Assembly: GCF_014138285.1 (NCBI RefSeq)
Contig: NZ_JACGXN010000001.1
Coordinates: 609,314-673,313 of the forward strand
Direction: 5' to 3'
From: Phyllobacterium myrsinacearum
GTDB lineage: Bacteria; Pseudomonadota; Alphaproteobacteria; Rhizobiales; Rhizobiaceae
DNA: 64,000 bases
A model generated the notes under the pieces. That model was not told the origin of the DNA, did not search any database, and worked only from the letters and a program-made list of their open reading frames with translations. The translations under genes and the position numbers were made by a program. Shown here in pieces: positions 1-8,627 of this stretch. Position 1 is the first letter of the stretch, and each line of letters begins with the position of its first letter.

Positions 1-515
1 TTGTCGCAGCGGCGGTGATTCTGGACCCCAGGAAGATTCCCGATGGCCTTGATGATTCCAAACGCCTGACGGCCAGGAAGCGCGAGGAGCTTTTCGACAT
101 CATTTTGAAGACGGCGCTTGCATCGGGTATTGCAAGTGTCGCCGCTCCGTCGATCGATGCGACGGACATTCTCAAAGCCGCACTGGAGGCCATGCGCCGC
201 GCCACGTGCGGTCTATCAATTCTGCCAGCCCATGCGCTTATCGACGGGCGGGACGTGCCACGCGGTCTTCCCTGCCCCGGCACGGCCATGATCAAGGGCG
301 ATCAGCGCTCCGTCTCCATTGCTGCAGCGTCTATTCTGGCAAAGGTCAGCCGCGACCGCATGATGGCTCAGGCGGGTCGTCACTATCCACTTTATGGACT
401 TGAGACCCATGCGGGCTACGGTACGGAATTTCATCGCAATGCCATGGAAATCCACGGGCCCGTGGTCGGCCTGCATCGCTTCAGTTTCGCACCGTTGAAA
501 AACCGGGAAATTTAG
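1..515 (+). CDS. rnhB: Ribonuclease HII, C-terminal part (cut by window start)
   Basis: Endonuclease that nicks the RNA strand of RNA-DNA hybrids and starts removal of misincorporated ribonucleotides from DNA. The frame is open from base 3 and reads VAAAVILDP at the edge, the stretch just after the first catalytic Asp-Glu of RNase HII, so roughly the first 30 residues lie outside the window. Visible family motifs are the DDSKRLT segment near the start, ALIDGR around base 240 (catalytic Asp) and the conserved block from the Gly-Asp of MIKGD to [10 protein letters not shown]. The end HRFSFAPL is also typical. The gene is followed by 344 bases holding a long inverted repeat and then the convergent atp operon. 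Complete at the 3' end; no sign of damage. Confidence 0.93.
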   Translation, partial: VAAAVILDPRKIPDGLDDSKRLTARKREELFDIILKTALASGIASVAAPSIDATDILKAALEAMRRATCGLSILPAHALIDGRDVPRGLPCPGTAMIKGDQRSVSIAAASILAKVSRDRMMAQAGRHYPLYGLETHAGYGTEFHRNAMEIHGPVVGLHRFSFAPLKNREI

Positions 516-595
516 GGGCAAAGCTGACAAACTGTGCGGGCGATGCCTCAAATAGTATGCGTATCACCCTCCTAAGCCACGGCAGGGCCATTGTG

Positions 596-745
596 CGTGG
601 TTCGTCCTTGGACAAGCTCAGGAAGCTCACCATGAGGGAGATGGGTGGGCTGCAAGCTAATCGTCAACAGTGCAAAACTTGACTCCCCGCAATCCTCACT
701 CTCCCTCATGGTGAGCTTCCTGAGCTTGTCCAAGGACGAACCACG
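596..745. repeat. Long inverted repeat, palindrome family A, copy 1
   Basis: The left arm 596-641 and right arm 700-745 are perfect reverse complements over 46 bases, separated by 58 bases. The core sequence GGTTCG...ACAAGCTCA...CCATGAGGGA is shared with copies at 21498-21637 and 26831-26938. Both arms of this copy carry two extra short segments (around TCCTTG and GGAAGCTCA) absent from the other copies. The right arm continues outward from the shared core into GCAATCCTCAC, as also seen on one arm of the other copies. It lies between convergent genes and could fold into a strong hairpin. Confidence 0.85.
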
Positions 746-810
746 AACCACGCGCGATGGCTTTGCAATCGTCTTGAAGTGGCGGTTGCCGAGAGGGAAA
801 CGATTCTCAA

Positions 811-835
811 AAGAAAAAGCCGCCTCGCGGCGGCT
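811..835 (-). terminator. Rho-independent terminator of the F0 ATP synthase operon
   Basis: A perfect 7-bp stem AGCCGCC / GGCGGCT at 818-835 with a TCGC loop, followed on the minus strand by a TTTTTCTT tract. It starts about 25 bases after the atpF stop codon. Confidence 0.85.
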
Positions 836-859
836 ATCTCAAACGTCATTCGCCTTCGA

Positions 860-1339
860 TCAATTCAAGCGTGACTTCACTTCAGTGAGCGAAGACTTGA
901 ACAGGTCAGCCGATGTCTTGGCATCTACCTTGTCCTTCAAAAGACGGCTTGCAGCAGCGACAGCAATGTCGACAGCGGAAGCGCGGACTTCGTTGACAGC
1001 CTCGGTCTCGGCCTGGGCGATCTTCTGCTCGGCAAGCTTGTTGCGGCGGGCAACATATTCCTCGGTCTTCTGCTTGGTTTCCTCAACAATGGCATGAGCT
1101 TCGCGCTGCGCCGCAGCAACGATCTCGCCAGCTTCCTTCTCGGCTTCCTTACGCTTGCGCTGATATTCGGCCAGCAAGGACTGTGCTTCTTCACGCAGCC
1201 GGCGGGCTTCTTCCAACTCATCGCGGATCTTCAGGGCACGATCATCAAGCGACTTGCCGACAACCCCGGGAACCTTCAGATAAACCATCAGCGCCAGGAA
1301 AATGACCAGACCAACCAGGGCCCAAAATGTTGCGTCCAT
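860..1339 (-). CDS. atpF: F0F1 ATP synthase subunit b
   Basis: Peripheral-stalk subunit of the membrane ATP synthase, connecting the F0 a subunit to the F1 head. The 159-residue protein has one N-terminal membrane segment (about residues 5-25, starting FWALVGLVIFLALMVYL) and then an almost continuous charged coiled coil rich in Glu, Lys, Arg and Ala to the C terminus, the normal b-subunit architecture. It is the last gene of the F0 operon, starting 11 bases after the b' stop, with its own terminator downstream. The F1 genes are not in this window, as expected in Rhizobiales, where F0 and F1 are separate operons. The length matches the family. Confidence 0.95.
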   Translation of the reverse strand: MDATFWALVGLVIFLALMVYLKVPGVVGKSLDDRALKIRDELEEARRLREEAQSLLAEYQRKRKEAEKEAGEIVAAAQREAHAIVEETKQKTEEYVARRNKLAEQKIAQAETEAVNEVRASAVDIAVAAASRLLKDKVDAKTSADLFKSSLTEVKSRLN

Positions 1340-1350
1340 TATGGTTCTCC

Positions 1351-1977
1351 TTAGCCGCGAACAGCTTTGACCGCGGCGGAAACACTTGCCTTGTCGACAG
1401 TTCCACCAATGATCTTCTTGACGATTTCAGTCGCTGTTTCCTCGGCGATAGCGCCGACACCAGCCATTGCCTTGTCCTTGATGGACGCAATGCTTGCCTC
1501 GGCATCAGCCAGCTTCTTCTCCAGCGCAGCCGAAATTTCCGCAGTTTCTGCGTCAGCCTTGGCCTTGGATTCGTCACGGGCTTTCTGGGCGATGCTGCCA
1601 GCCTTTTGCTTGGCTTCAGCAAGTTCCTGCTCATAGGCGGCCAGCGCCTCATCCGATTCCTGCTTCATGCGGGCAGCCTGATCGAGATCCGTGGCGATGC
1701 GATCGCGGCGCGTCTCGATGATGCCGCCGATGCGCGGCAGAACCACGCGTGACAGGAACAGGTAGAAAAATGCAAATGTCAGTGCCAGCCAAAGCAGCTG
1801 CGAAGCAAAGTGGCTGGAGTCAAAGGGCGGGAAAACACTTTTATGCGCCACACCGGTTTCGGAGTGGGTCGCGGTGCCGTGAGCATCAGGCGCTGCACCC
1901 GTTGCAGCCGTTTCGGCATGCGCAGGTGTCTCGTTCTGAGCGGTTGTGGATGCGGCTTGAGCCGAAGACACAAACAT
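1351..1977 (-). CDS. atpF': F0F1 ATP synthase subunit b' (second b-type subunit)
   Basis: Second, diverged b subunit that pairs with subunit b in the peripheral stalk, typical of alphaproteobacteria and phototrophs. The protein (208 residues from this start) has a poorly conserved N-terminal extension rich in Ala, Thr and His, then [17 protein letters not shown] leading into one membrane segment (about residues 50-72), then [18 protein letters not shown] and a long coiled coil. The ATG at 1977 is chosen because AAGGGGA lies six bases upstream and the extra eight upstream codons are not typical. It is translated between atpE (93 bases upstream) and atpF (11 bases downstream). Confidence 0.94.
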   Translation of the reverse strand: MFVSSAQAASTTAQNETPAHAETAATGAAPDAHGTATHSETGVAHKSVFPPFDSSHFASQLLWLALTFAFFYLFLSRVVLPRIGGIIETRRDRIATDLDQAARMKQESDEALAAYEQELAEAKQKAGSIAQKARDESKAKADAETAEISAALEKKLADAEASIASIKDKAMAGVGAIAEETATEIVKKIIGGTVDKASVSAAVKAVRG

Positions 1978-2070
1978 ATGTTGTCCCCTTGGTTCGGGCA
2001 TTTCCCGATCTGCTGACTTTAATTATTATACTGGCCGCGCGGAGCGCAGCCAGTATGAGCTGTCTGCCGA

Positions 2071-2298
2071 TTAAACAGCGAACAGAAGCAGAAGAGCGAT
2101 GAGCAGCGAGAAGATGCCCAGAGCTTCAGTAACGGCGAAGCCGAATACCAGACGGCCGAACTGGCCATCAGCTGCGGATGGATTGCGCAATGCACCGGAG
2201 AGGTAGCTACCGAAAATGTTGCCGAGGCCGAGGGCCGTTCCGGCCATACCAAAACAAGCGAGGCCTGCACCGATGTACTTTGCTGCTACGGGATCCAT
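2071..2298 (-). CDS. atpE: F0F1 ATP synthase subunit c
   Basis: Proton-carrying ring subunit of F0. The 75-residue protein has two hydrophobic helices joined by the polar loop ALRNPSA. The ion-binding carboxylate is Glu58 in [10 protein letters not shown] of the second helix. The first helix contains the small-residue packing motif [17 protein letters not shown]. Size and motif spacing are as expected for a proton-type c subunit. It lies between atpB and the b' gene in the F0 operon. Confidence 0.97.
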   Translation of the reverse strand: MDPVAAKYIGAGLACFGMAGTALGLGNIFGSYLSGALRNPSAADGQFGRLVFGFAVTEALGIFSLLIALLLLFAV

Positions 2299-2370
2299 GT
2301 TAAACTCCTTTGGATAGAATAGGTTATTGGTAGATTACGTTTGGCGGAGGCCCGCCGGCGAAATTCTTTC

Positions 2371-3123
2371 TTAGTGACCGCCAGGATGCACTGCGTCGTT
2401 CAGGTACATGCATGTCAGCACGGTGAAGACGTAGGCCTGCAGGAAAGCCACCAGAAATTCGAGACCGGTCAGAGCGACCGTCATGGCGAGCGGAAGGATT
2501 GCGCCGCCGATACCGACCGCACCCAAACTGCCCAGCGACACCACGAAACCCGCAAATACTTTCAGTGTGATGTGGCCAGCAAGCATGTTGGCGAAAAGAC
2601 GAACTGAAAGGCTGATCGGGCGGGAAAGGAAGGAAATGATTTCGATCGGCACCACAAGAAGCAGCAGCGGAGCCGGCACGCCTGACGGCACGAAGACGCC
2701 AAGAAACTTGAAGCCGTGCTTGGCGAAACCATAGACGAGAACCGTACCGATAACGAGGATCGCCAGGGCGAACGTCACGATGATCTGGCTGGTAATCGTA
2801 TAGAAATAAGGGAACATGCCGAGCATATTGGCCACAAGCACGAACATGAAGAGCGAGAAAACGAACGGAAAGAACTTCATCCCGGCGGTACCGGCCGAAT
2901 CACGCAGCGTGGACGCCACGAATTCATAGGCCATTTCCGAAACTGACTGCAGACGTGTCGGAATCAGACCGCGATTGGAGGAAGTCAGGTAAAGAAACGC
3001 CGATGCGACAGCAACCGTGGCAACCATGAAGGCTGACGAATTGGTGAAGGACAAGTCAATTCCACCGACATCAATGGGAATCCATCGAGCAATCTGGAAT
3101 TGATGGATCGGATCGTTGGCCAC
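2371..3123 (-). CDS. atpB: F0F1 ATP synthase subunit a
   Basis: Membrane stator subunit forming the two proton half-channels against the c ring. The 250-residue protein has five to six membrane helices. The essential arginine is Arg175 in [14 protein letters not shown], and the C-terminal helix ends with [19 protein letters not shown], as in other alphaproteobacterial AtpB. It starts 35 bases after the atpI stop and is followed after 72 bases by atpE. Length and motifs are normal. Confidence 0.97.
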   Translation of the reverse strand: MANDPIHQFQIARWIPIDVGGIDLSFTNSSAFMVATVAVASAFLYLTSSNRGLIPTRLQSVSEMAYEFVASTLRDSAGTAGMKFFPFVFSLFMFVLVANMLGMFPYFYTITSQIIVTFALAILVIGTVLVYGFAKHGFKFLGVFVPSGVPAPLLLLVVPIEIISFLSRPISLSVRLFANMLAGHITLKVFAGFVVSLGSLGAVGIGGAILPLAMTVALTGLEFLVAFLQAYVFTVLTCMYLNDAVHPGGH

Positions 3124-3158
3124 GCTAACCTCGTCTATATCGTTCCATGCCCGCAGGC

Positions 3159-3605
3159 TTATTCCGGTTTCTCACGGTCCTGGCTCTTGTCGAGCTCAAA
3201 CCCGCGGTTCTCCGCCACACGTCCTGCAGAGCGCAGAATGTTCAGCGTTCCAGCACAAAAACCCAAAAGGAGCAGAATGATCAGCCCCCAGGGTGAAGTG
3301 CCCAAAAATCGGTCAGCTAACCAGCCCAACCCCGCACCAACCAGAACGCCTGCGATAAACTCGCTCGACAATTTCATGGCCTGCGCGACACCGGAGGCGG
3401 TCCCCGTCCCCTCGTCTTTCGAACTGGTCTTCATGCCGACACCTTTTGAAGCAAGCTTTGCCTCAAGATCGCGCCGGCGATTCTCCAGTTCGACTGAAGT
3501 CAGCGGCTTTCCAGCATCCGGCGTATTACCGACAGAACCTGACTGATCGGGTTCGTTCCCCGTGGCCAATGGCATGTCCTTTACACGCTGAATGCAGGGC
3601 TTCAC
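3159..3605 (-). CDS. atpI: AtpI-family protein (ATP synthase protein I), first gene of F0 operon
   Basis: Small membrane protein thought to help assemble the c ring or handle Mg2+ near the ATP synthase; the exact role is unsettled. The N-terminal half is polar and low in complexity. The C-terminal half has two membrane segments, the first around [21 protein letters not shown] and the second around [18 protein letters not shown], matching AtpI/F0F1-ATPase assembly proteins. The start is uncertain: GTG at 3605 is the longest frame; ATG at 3575 has AAGGA only one base away. A good promoter lies at 3627-3655, which allows either start. Confidence 0.88.
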   Translation of the reverse strand: MKPCIQRVKDMPLATGNEPDQSGSVGNTPDAGKPLTSVELENRRRDLEAKLASKGVGMKTSSKDEGTGTASGVAQAMKLSSEFIAGVLVGAGLGWLADRFLGTSPWGLIILLLLGFCAGTLNILRSAGRVAENRGFELDKSQDREKPE

Positions 3606-4177
3606 CCCCGCTTCGAAGTCGCGCGCAACATATTGTTACGATCCGCGCTAGTCAAGGCGCAGAAGCAGGAGTCTCAAAGGTAATTTTCGCGGGAAATTTC
3701 AATACCTTAGGTAAATATGACTTTATGTCTCACCTCTGAGGGCAAGAATCTCCCGCGAATCCTGTGGATGAGACAACGGTTCAGACACTTTCCAGCGCCA
3801 TCGCAACACAGCTTTCGATGGTCCATTGGGCCATGACGCAACCCTGCGTTTCTTGCGGCAGAAAGCGAACCAAACAATAAATGATGCTGAGTGAATAAAC
3901 ATGAAGTTTTGAGAGTGAAGCAGAAAACACCGAGCCAGCCGGTGTATCGGGACGATGGCCGCCCGACATGCAGCGCCGCGCGCCATGGGCGCGTAAAGGA
4001 CGCTGCAAAACTTACAGCTTGCGTGATCTTTTCGAAAATCATTCTGATTTTCAGATCATGCAAGGGGCAAGGGCCTTGCTCTCAAACTTGGAGGTGATCT
4101 GTGTAGAAACTACCACTTAGCATCACCCTGATATTGAAAAGAACCCGGACGAGCTGTTGCTGAGCTTCCAAGTGGCA
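3606..4177. other. Intergenic region between sleB-like gene and atp operon
   Basis: Apart from the atp promoter at 3627-3655 I find nothing I can name. Three overlapping minus frames of 75 to 118 codons cover 3707-4063, but none has a clear ribosome binding site, a recognisable domain or a typical composition (rich in Cys, Trp, Arg and His), so I do not call them genes. The 4035-4065 stretch has a short dyad around GATCTTTT...AAAATC. Confidence 0.5.
3627..3655 (-). promoter_or_regulatory. Sigma-70 type promoter of the atpI-B-E-F'-F operon
   Basis: On the minus strand, TTGACT (3650-3655) and TATGTT (3627-3632) are separated by exactly 17 bases, close to the alphaproteobacterial housekeeping consensus CTTGAC-N17-CTATAT. 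Transcription would start near 3620, giving a very short leader before atpI. Confidence 0.6.
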
Positions 4178-5368
4178 TCAAATCCAACCACCGCCATAGG
4201 TGCGGTAGAAAACATGCTGGCCGATCTTGTCGACGCGTTTCATGGTGTGCGCCCAGTTTGGCCGGACATAGACAGCGTGATAATGGGTGGCGGAGCCGAC
4301 CTCAGGCAGGAAGATACGCCCGGCCGTTACAGCCATGGCGATTTCCTGTGCCATTTTCCAGTATTTCGGCTCGGTCACCACCAGCTTGCGGCCCTCACAG
4401 GCAAAGGAGAACTGGCAGCGGTTGATCCAGTCATTGTTCTGGTAAACCACGCCGCAGATGGTCTTCGGATAGGCCGGATTGCGCACACGGTTGAGAATAA
4501 CCTGCGCAACGGCGGCCTGCCCCTTCAGACTTTCGCTTCTTGCCTCAAAATAAATGCCTGTCGCCAGGCATTTCTGTTCTTCCTTGGTGAAGACAACAGG
4601 GGGAAGCGGTGATGCCAGCCAGGCGTGATCGCCCGCGCCCAGTTGCGGAATGAACCGGCCGGGCTGCTTTGGTTCGTTGAGAATGTTATCGAAGGGTGAG
4701 GTTTTGGCATAGTCGGGTTCGGCCGGCGCATAACCCAGCGCGAGAACATCCGGCGTATTGCTGGTGATCAGGCTTGCCAGCATGGGCGAGACCTGCGGAT
4801 CGGTCTTGGCCGGAGCACGGTTATGGAAAGCCAGAGCAATCTGGATTTCCTTCCCGGCAATCTTCGGCTTGGCGAAGGCCATTTCGACTTCAACGCCATG
4901 GGTGGGACGGATCAGCATGCTTGAGCGTTGCAGAATCGAACCGGCGCTGAATGCCTTTGGCGGGGCTTTCTTGCTGATGGTGACGATACGCCCCTGCTTT
5001 TCGGCACGATTGATGCGGTCTTCGTCAGGCGTTGCACCGGGAGATTTCTGGGTGCCGTTAACGACGACCGGACCAATGCCGGGCACATCGATACCGCCGG
5101 CCGGAATGCTCGAGGTGATGGCTCTGTCATCGACAAAGCTCATATTGGCCTTCTGGATGGAACCGGCAGGTGAGTTTTCCAGATAGGCACTCCACCGGCC
5201 CTTACCCGATTCAACGCCGGACAGCATGCTGGCCATGTCCTGATAGGCAATGACAGTCGGCGAGAACAGGTAAATCGCCGTGCCGATGACCACCGGACCG
5301 ATAAAATTCCTGTTTGTCCGATTCTTTTGCCGAGGCTTCGATGCCCGAAAAAACTCAAAGAAACGCAC
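4178..5368 (-). CDS. SleB-family cell wall hydrolase with N-terminal membrane anchor
   Basis: Predicted peptidoglycan hydrolase (Hydrolase_2 / SleB-CwlJ family, lytic transglycosylase or amidase type) acting in the periplasm. The N terminus has a short basic stretch (KPRQKNRTNRN) and one membrane segment (FIGPVVIGTAIYLFSP). A long Pro/Ala/Lys-rich region follows. The catalytic domain occupies the C-terminal 130 residues, with the conserved CLATGIYFEARSE, AAVAQVILNRVRNPAYP, ICGVVYQN and FSFACEG motifs and the closing SATHYHAVYVRPNW. Start is uncertain: the frame opens with TTG at 5407, but GTG at 5368 has GGGG eight bases upstream and I prefer it. Stands alone on its strand. The substrate bond is not predictable from sequence. 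Confidence 0.85.
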   Translation of the reverse strand: MRFFEFFRASKPRQKNRTNRNFIGPVVIGTAIYLFSPTVIAYQDMASMLSGVESGKGRWSAYLENSPAGSIQKANMSFVDDRAITSSIPAGGIDVPGIGPVVVNGTQKSPGATPDEDRINRAEKQGRIVTISKKAPPKAFSAGSILQRSSMLIRPTHGVEVEMAFAKPKIAGKEIQIALAFHNRAPAKTDPQVSPMLASLITSNTPDVLALGYAPAEPDYAKTSPFDNILNEPKQPGRFIPQLGAGDHAWLASPLPPVVFTKEEQKCLATGIYFEARSESLKGQAAVAQVILNRVRNPAYPKTICGVVYQNNDWINRCQFSFACEGRKLVVTEPKYWKMAQEIAMAVTAGRIFLPEVGSATHYHAVYVRPNWAHTMKRVDKIGQHVFYRTYGGGWI

Positions 5369-5479
5369 GCCGATACCCCATTCACAACCGAACAATACTG
5401 GCTGCAAAAATGAAGCATTAACCTTGATGGAGAGTTAACAGGCCAGGGAGAAAGTGAAGAAGAGGCATCAGTAAGGCGT

Positions 5480-5526
5480 CCTCTCTCCTTCATCCTCGGT
5501 CTTGACCCGACGATGAAGGAGAGAGG
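5480..5526. repeat. Short palindromic repeat, family B, copy 1
   Basis: A perfect 15-bp stem, CCTCTCTCCTTCATC (5480-5494) with its complement at 5512-5526, encloses a 17-base loop reading CTCGGTCTTGACCCGAC, which can pair again internally. The TCGGxxTTGACCCGA centre is shared with a copy at 29558-29597. It lies downstream of der and upstream of the SleB gene, both on the minus strand, so it may also serve as a terminator for der. Confidence 0.75.
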
Positions 5527-5572
5527 AGTTGTGTAAACGGAAAGTACGTGCTCCCGATCCTACAGAAAGCCT

Positions 5573-7045
5573 TTAGCGCTTCTTTTTTGCGCGTCCGGCA
5601 AACGGATTGTCCGATGTGCGCAGAACCACCCGCAGTGGAACTCCCGGCATGTCAAATGTCTCACGCAGACCATTTGTCAAATAGCGGACATAGGATGTCG
5701 GGAACGCTTCAGGCCGCGAACAGGAGATAACAAAGCCCGGAGGCCGGGTCTTCACCTGCGTGATGTACTTGATCTTGAGACGGCGACCGGCAACGGCGGG
5801 CGGCGGGTGATGGGTCGTCACGCCTGTCATCCAGCGGTTGAGGCGACCGGTGGAGATACGGCGGTTCCATATCTCGTCCGTCGTGGCAACAGCAGCCATC
5901 AGTTTGTCGATGCCCTCGTTGCGTTCGCCTGAAATCGGGACAGCACGGATACCGCGAATCTGCGGTAGTAGCCGTTCAGTCTTTTCGCGCAGATCAGCCA
6001 GAACCATCTGGCGGTTTTCGACCAGATCCCACTTGTTGAAGGCGATGATCGGTGCGCGGCCTTCGCGTACGATCAGATCGGCGATCTGCAAATCCTGCTT
6101 TTCGAAGGGGATCGTCGCATCAAGCACGATAATGACCACTTCGGCAAAACGAATGGCACGCAGCGCATCGCCAACGGAGAGCTTTTCAAGTTTACCTTGG
6201 ACACGGGATTTACGGCGCAGCCCAGCTGTATCGAACAGCTTGATCTGACGGCCCTTCCACTCCCAATCGACGGAAATGGAATCGCGCGTGATGCCTGCTT
6301 CCGGTCCTGTCAGCAGGCGATCTTCGCCCAGCATCGTGTTGACCAATGTCGATTTACCGGCGTTCGGGCGCCCGACAATGGCAATGCGCAATGGCTTGCT
6401 GGAATCGTATTCCGGAATGTCTTCGGCATCCGGATCGTCGATATCGTCACCGATCAGATCTTCCTTCGGACCCGCAACCGCAGGTATGGTAACTGCCACC
6501 GCATCGCTGAGAGGATCGTTCGTCTCGTACTCATCCGGGAAAACCCGTTCTTCACCCATCACGCCGACGATCACATCACGCAGATCAGGGAAACCCTGTC
6601 CGTGTTCGGCGGAGATCGGGCATGGTTCGCCAAGACCCAGCTGATACGAATCGTACATGCCGGATTCGGCACCCCGTGCCTCGGCCTTGTTGGCTACCAG
6701 AATAACCGGCTTGCCCGAACGGCGCACGAGATCGGCGAATGTCACATCGGCCGGTGTGATACCGGCCTTTGCATCAACGAGAAACAGAATGAGATCGGCC
6801 TCGCCAATCGCCAGCTCTGTCTGCGCGCGCATGCGGCCTTCCAGCGAATCACTGGGCACTTCCTCCAGACCTGCGGTATCGATGACATCGAACTTCAGAT
6901 CATAAAGCTTGGCGGCATGGACGCGCCGGTCGCGCGTAACGCCCGGCAGATCGTCCACCAGCGCGATCTTGCGGCCGACAAGCCGGTTGAACAGGGTGGA
7001 CTTACCGACATTCGGACGGCCGATAATGGCAAGGGTGAAACTCAA
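5573..7045 (-). CDS. der: Ribosome assembly GTPase Der (EngA)
   Basis: Essential double-domain GTPase for 50S subunit maturation. The 490-residue protein has first-domain motifs GRPNVGKS (9-16), DTAG (56-59) and NKAE (119-122), an acidic Asp/Glu-rich linker (about 165-217) longer than in E. coli, as seen in other Rhizobiales, and second-domain motifs GRPNAGKS (225-232), DTAG (272-275) and NKWD (337-340). The C-terminal KH-like domain includes [19 protein letters not shown] and ends in a basic RAKKKR tail. It begins 17 bases after the stop of the TPR gene, so the two are probably one transcript. Confidence 0.97.
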   Translation of the reverse strand: MSFTLAIIGRPNVGKSTLFNRLVGRKIALVDDLPGVTRDRRVHAAKLYDLKFDVIDTAGLEEVPSDSLEGRMRAQTELAIGEADLILFLVDAKAGITPADVTFADLVRRSGKPVILVANKAEARGAESGMYDSYQLGLGEPCPISAEHGQGFPDLRDVIVGVMGEERVFPDEYETNDPLSDAVAVTIPAVAGPKEDLIGDDIDDPDAEDIPEYDSSKPLRIAIVGRPNAGKSTLVNTMLGEDRLLTGPEAGITRDSISVDWEWKGRQIKLFDTAGLRRKSRVQGKLEKLSVGDALRAIRFAEVVIIVLDATIPFEKQDLQIADLIVREGRAPIIAFNKWDLVENRQMVLADLREKTERLLPQIRGIRAVPISGERNEGIDKLMAAVATTDEIWNRRISTGRLNRWMTGVTTHHPPPAVAGRRLKIKYITQVKTRPPGFVISCSRPEAFPTSYVRYLTNGLRETFDMPGVPLRVVLRTSDNPFAGRAKKKR

Positions 7046-7062
7046 AGACTCAAATTCCTGTG

Positions 7063-7743
7063 TTAACCGGCTGCAGCAGCGGGTGCTGCGCCAGTGCTGC
7101 GAAGCATGTCGAGCATCGTGTCGGCAAACTGGCGAATATTGGCGGGAGCAGCCTGATCATCGGAAATCTGCTTGAACAGCTTTTCCGCATCAGCGCCACG
7201 ATCGGCCTTCCAGGCAGCAAGGCCAAGGGCCTCGCGCGCGGAATGGCGCATGGGGTTGCTGTCGGATGAAAGGGATTCGACGCGGCTGGCAACATCATCA
7301 TAGGAGCCCGTATCGAGAAGCAGCAAGGCTGCGCGCAGCTTTGCCAGATCGCGAATGGACTGGGGAACCGAAGCATCGGCAGCGACCTTGTCAAAGGCCG
7401 CCACGGCCGCCGCCGGATCGCCCTTCTGCGCCTGAACACCGGCCGCGCGCATGCGGGCCAGCACTGGATAGGCGCCATAACCGGTCTTTTCCAGCTCATC
7501 CAGCGTCTTCAGCGCTTCATCATTCTTGCCATCACGAACAAGATTGAGTGCGGCGAGAAACTGGTCACCGGATTTTGATGCCTGTTTTTCGGTCCAGTAT
7601 TCATAGAAGGCAAAGACGCCTGTACCAACGACCAGCGCAACAGCCGCGCCAATCAGCAGACCACCAAAACGCTTCCAAAACGCCCGCATCTTGTCGGAGC
7701 GGAGTTCCTCATTTACCTCACGAAAAAAGCCGTCGTCAGTCAT
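7063..7743 (-). CDS. Membrane-anchored tetratricopeptide-repeat protein (YfgM-like)
   Basis: Predicted ancillary periplasmic chaperone of the inner membrane. A cytoplasmic N terminus ([22 protein letters not shown]) precedes one membrane helix (about residues 27-46, [19 protein letters not shown]), followed by Ala-rich helical TPR-type repeats to residue 226. This is the layout of YfgM, which works with SecYEG-associated PpiD in E. coli. Proteins of this kind sit directly before der in many Rhizobiales, as here (17 bases apart). The family match is by architecture rather than by strict motif. Confidence 0.8.
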   Translation of the reverse strand: MTDDGFFREVNEELRSDKMRAFWKRFGGLLIGAAVALVVGTGVFAFYEYWTEKQASKSGDQFLAALNLVRDGKNDEALKTLDELEKTGYGAYPVLARMRAAGVQAQKGDPAAAVAAFDKVAADASVPQSIRDLAKLRAALLLLDTGSYDDVASRVESLSSDSNPMRHSAREALGLAAWKADRGADAEKLFKQISDDQAAPANIRQFADTMLDMLRSTGAAPAAAAG

Positions 7744-7898
7744 AGTGCCTCATCGGTGCCCCTTCAGGGGCGTGCCTTAAATGAAATAGAGTACGCGAGG
7801 CAGCCAGAACCGCTCCGCGCGCACAGAGTTAAAGGGCTTTTAGTCGGAAAATCTGCGGGATGTAAGGGCCAAGTTAAAAATAGACCCTGACGGCAGCT

Positions 7899-8480
7899 TT
7901 AAATCGGCGAAACACCGATCAGCCAGGCGTGCAGCTTCCAGACGAAGAGCACATAGAGCACCACACCGGCAACGATGGCCATGATGTCATTCGAGACCGG
8001 GCCCGGCACGATCACTGTTTGCGCAAGGCCGGCCCGCTCCTGCCGTTTGATGGCAATGCGGTCGACCACAGCCCAGGCAAGAAACGAGAGAAACAGGATC
8101 AGCGACGCCAGATCCCCATTGGCCAGAAGATGGGCCAGCGCCCAGATTTTCACAGCAATCAGCATGGGATGCTTGAGGACAGGTTTCAGTTTTCCGGGCT
8201 TGAAATTGGCGATCATCAGCGAGATGAACGAAAACAGCATCAGGAGAAGCGTGATATGTTTCATCCAGACTGGTGGTTCATAGATGAACAGCGCGTAGGG
8301 CCGCGCCAGCACATATCCCCAAATAATCAGCGCCAGGCCGACAAAGGAAATAAGCGAATAGAAGCCTTTCCACTTGCCCTCGCCCCAGCTGGCTATTTTG
8401 GCCAATCGCCAGCGCGGCGCGACGATGCGAACCGAATGAATTCCCAGAAAGACAACAATACCCAGAATCAGCACCAGCAT
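7899..8480 (-). CDS. NnrU family integral membrane protein
   Basis: The 193-residue protein has about five to six membrane helices and the signature features of NnrU (PF07298): GIHSVRIVAPRWR near the N terminus, WKGFYSLISFVGLALIIWGY, and the KHPMLIAVKIWALAHLLANGD segment with its conserved His residues. NnrU was found next to nitric-oxide reductase genes in Rhodobacter, and the fold resembles the methyltransferase/isomerase NnrU-MddA group. No denitrification genes are nearby, so a role in nitric oxide metabolism is not supported here. GGGGGAAA provides a ribosome binding site. Monocistronic. Confidence 0.85.
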   Translation of the reverse strand: MLVLILGIVVFLGIHSVRIVAPRWRLAKIASWGEGKWKGFYSLISFVGLALIIWGYVLARPYALFIYEPPVWMKHITLLLMLFSFISLMIANFKPGKLKPVLKHPMLIAVKIWALAHLLANGDLASLILFLSFLAWAVVDRIAIKRQERAGLAQTVIVPGPVSNDIMAIVAGVVLYVLFVWKLHAWLIGVSPI

Positions 8481-8627
8481 GACCGGTTTCCCCCATGTGA
8501 TTGCAGCCTATAGCGACTTTAGAACAGTTCCAAGACATACGCTTGCGGTGGATCGACGCGTCCGATGATCGCCACAATTCACCTGTAGCGAGAATTATCT
8601 CTCCCACTGGTTGTGTTGTGCCTGCAT

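Larger units (their letters stand above)
516..859. other. Intergenic region between rnhB and atpF with long inverted repeat and atp terminator
   Basis: No credible gene is seen here; the open frames overlap the inverted repeat or are antisense to atpF. It holds the 150-base inverted repeat at 596-745 and the atp operon terminator at 811-835. Confidence 0.7.

Noticed and set aside
3707..4063. Overlapping minus-strand frames (up to 118 codons) between the SleB gene and atp operon
   Set aside because: No ribosome binding site, odd composition rich in Cys, Trp, Arg and His, and no recognisable domain; most likely noncoding.
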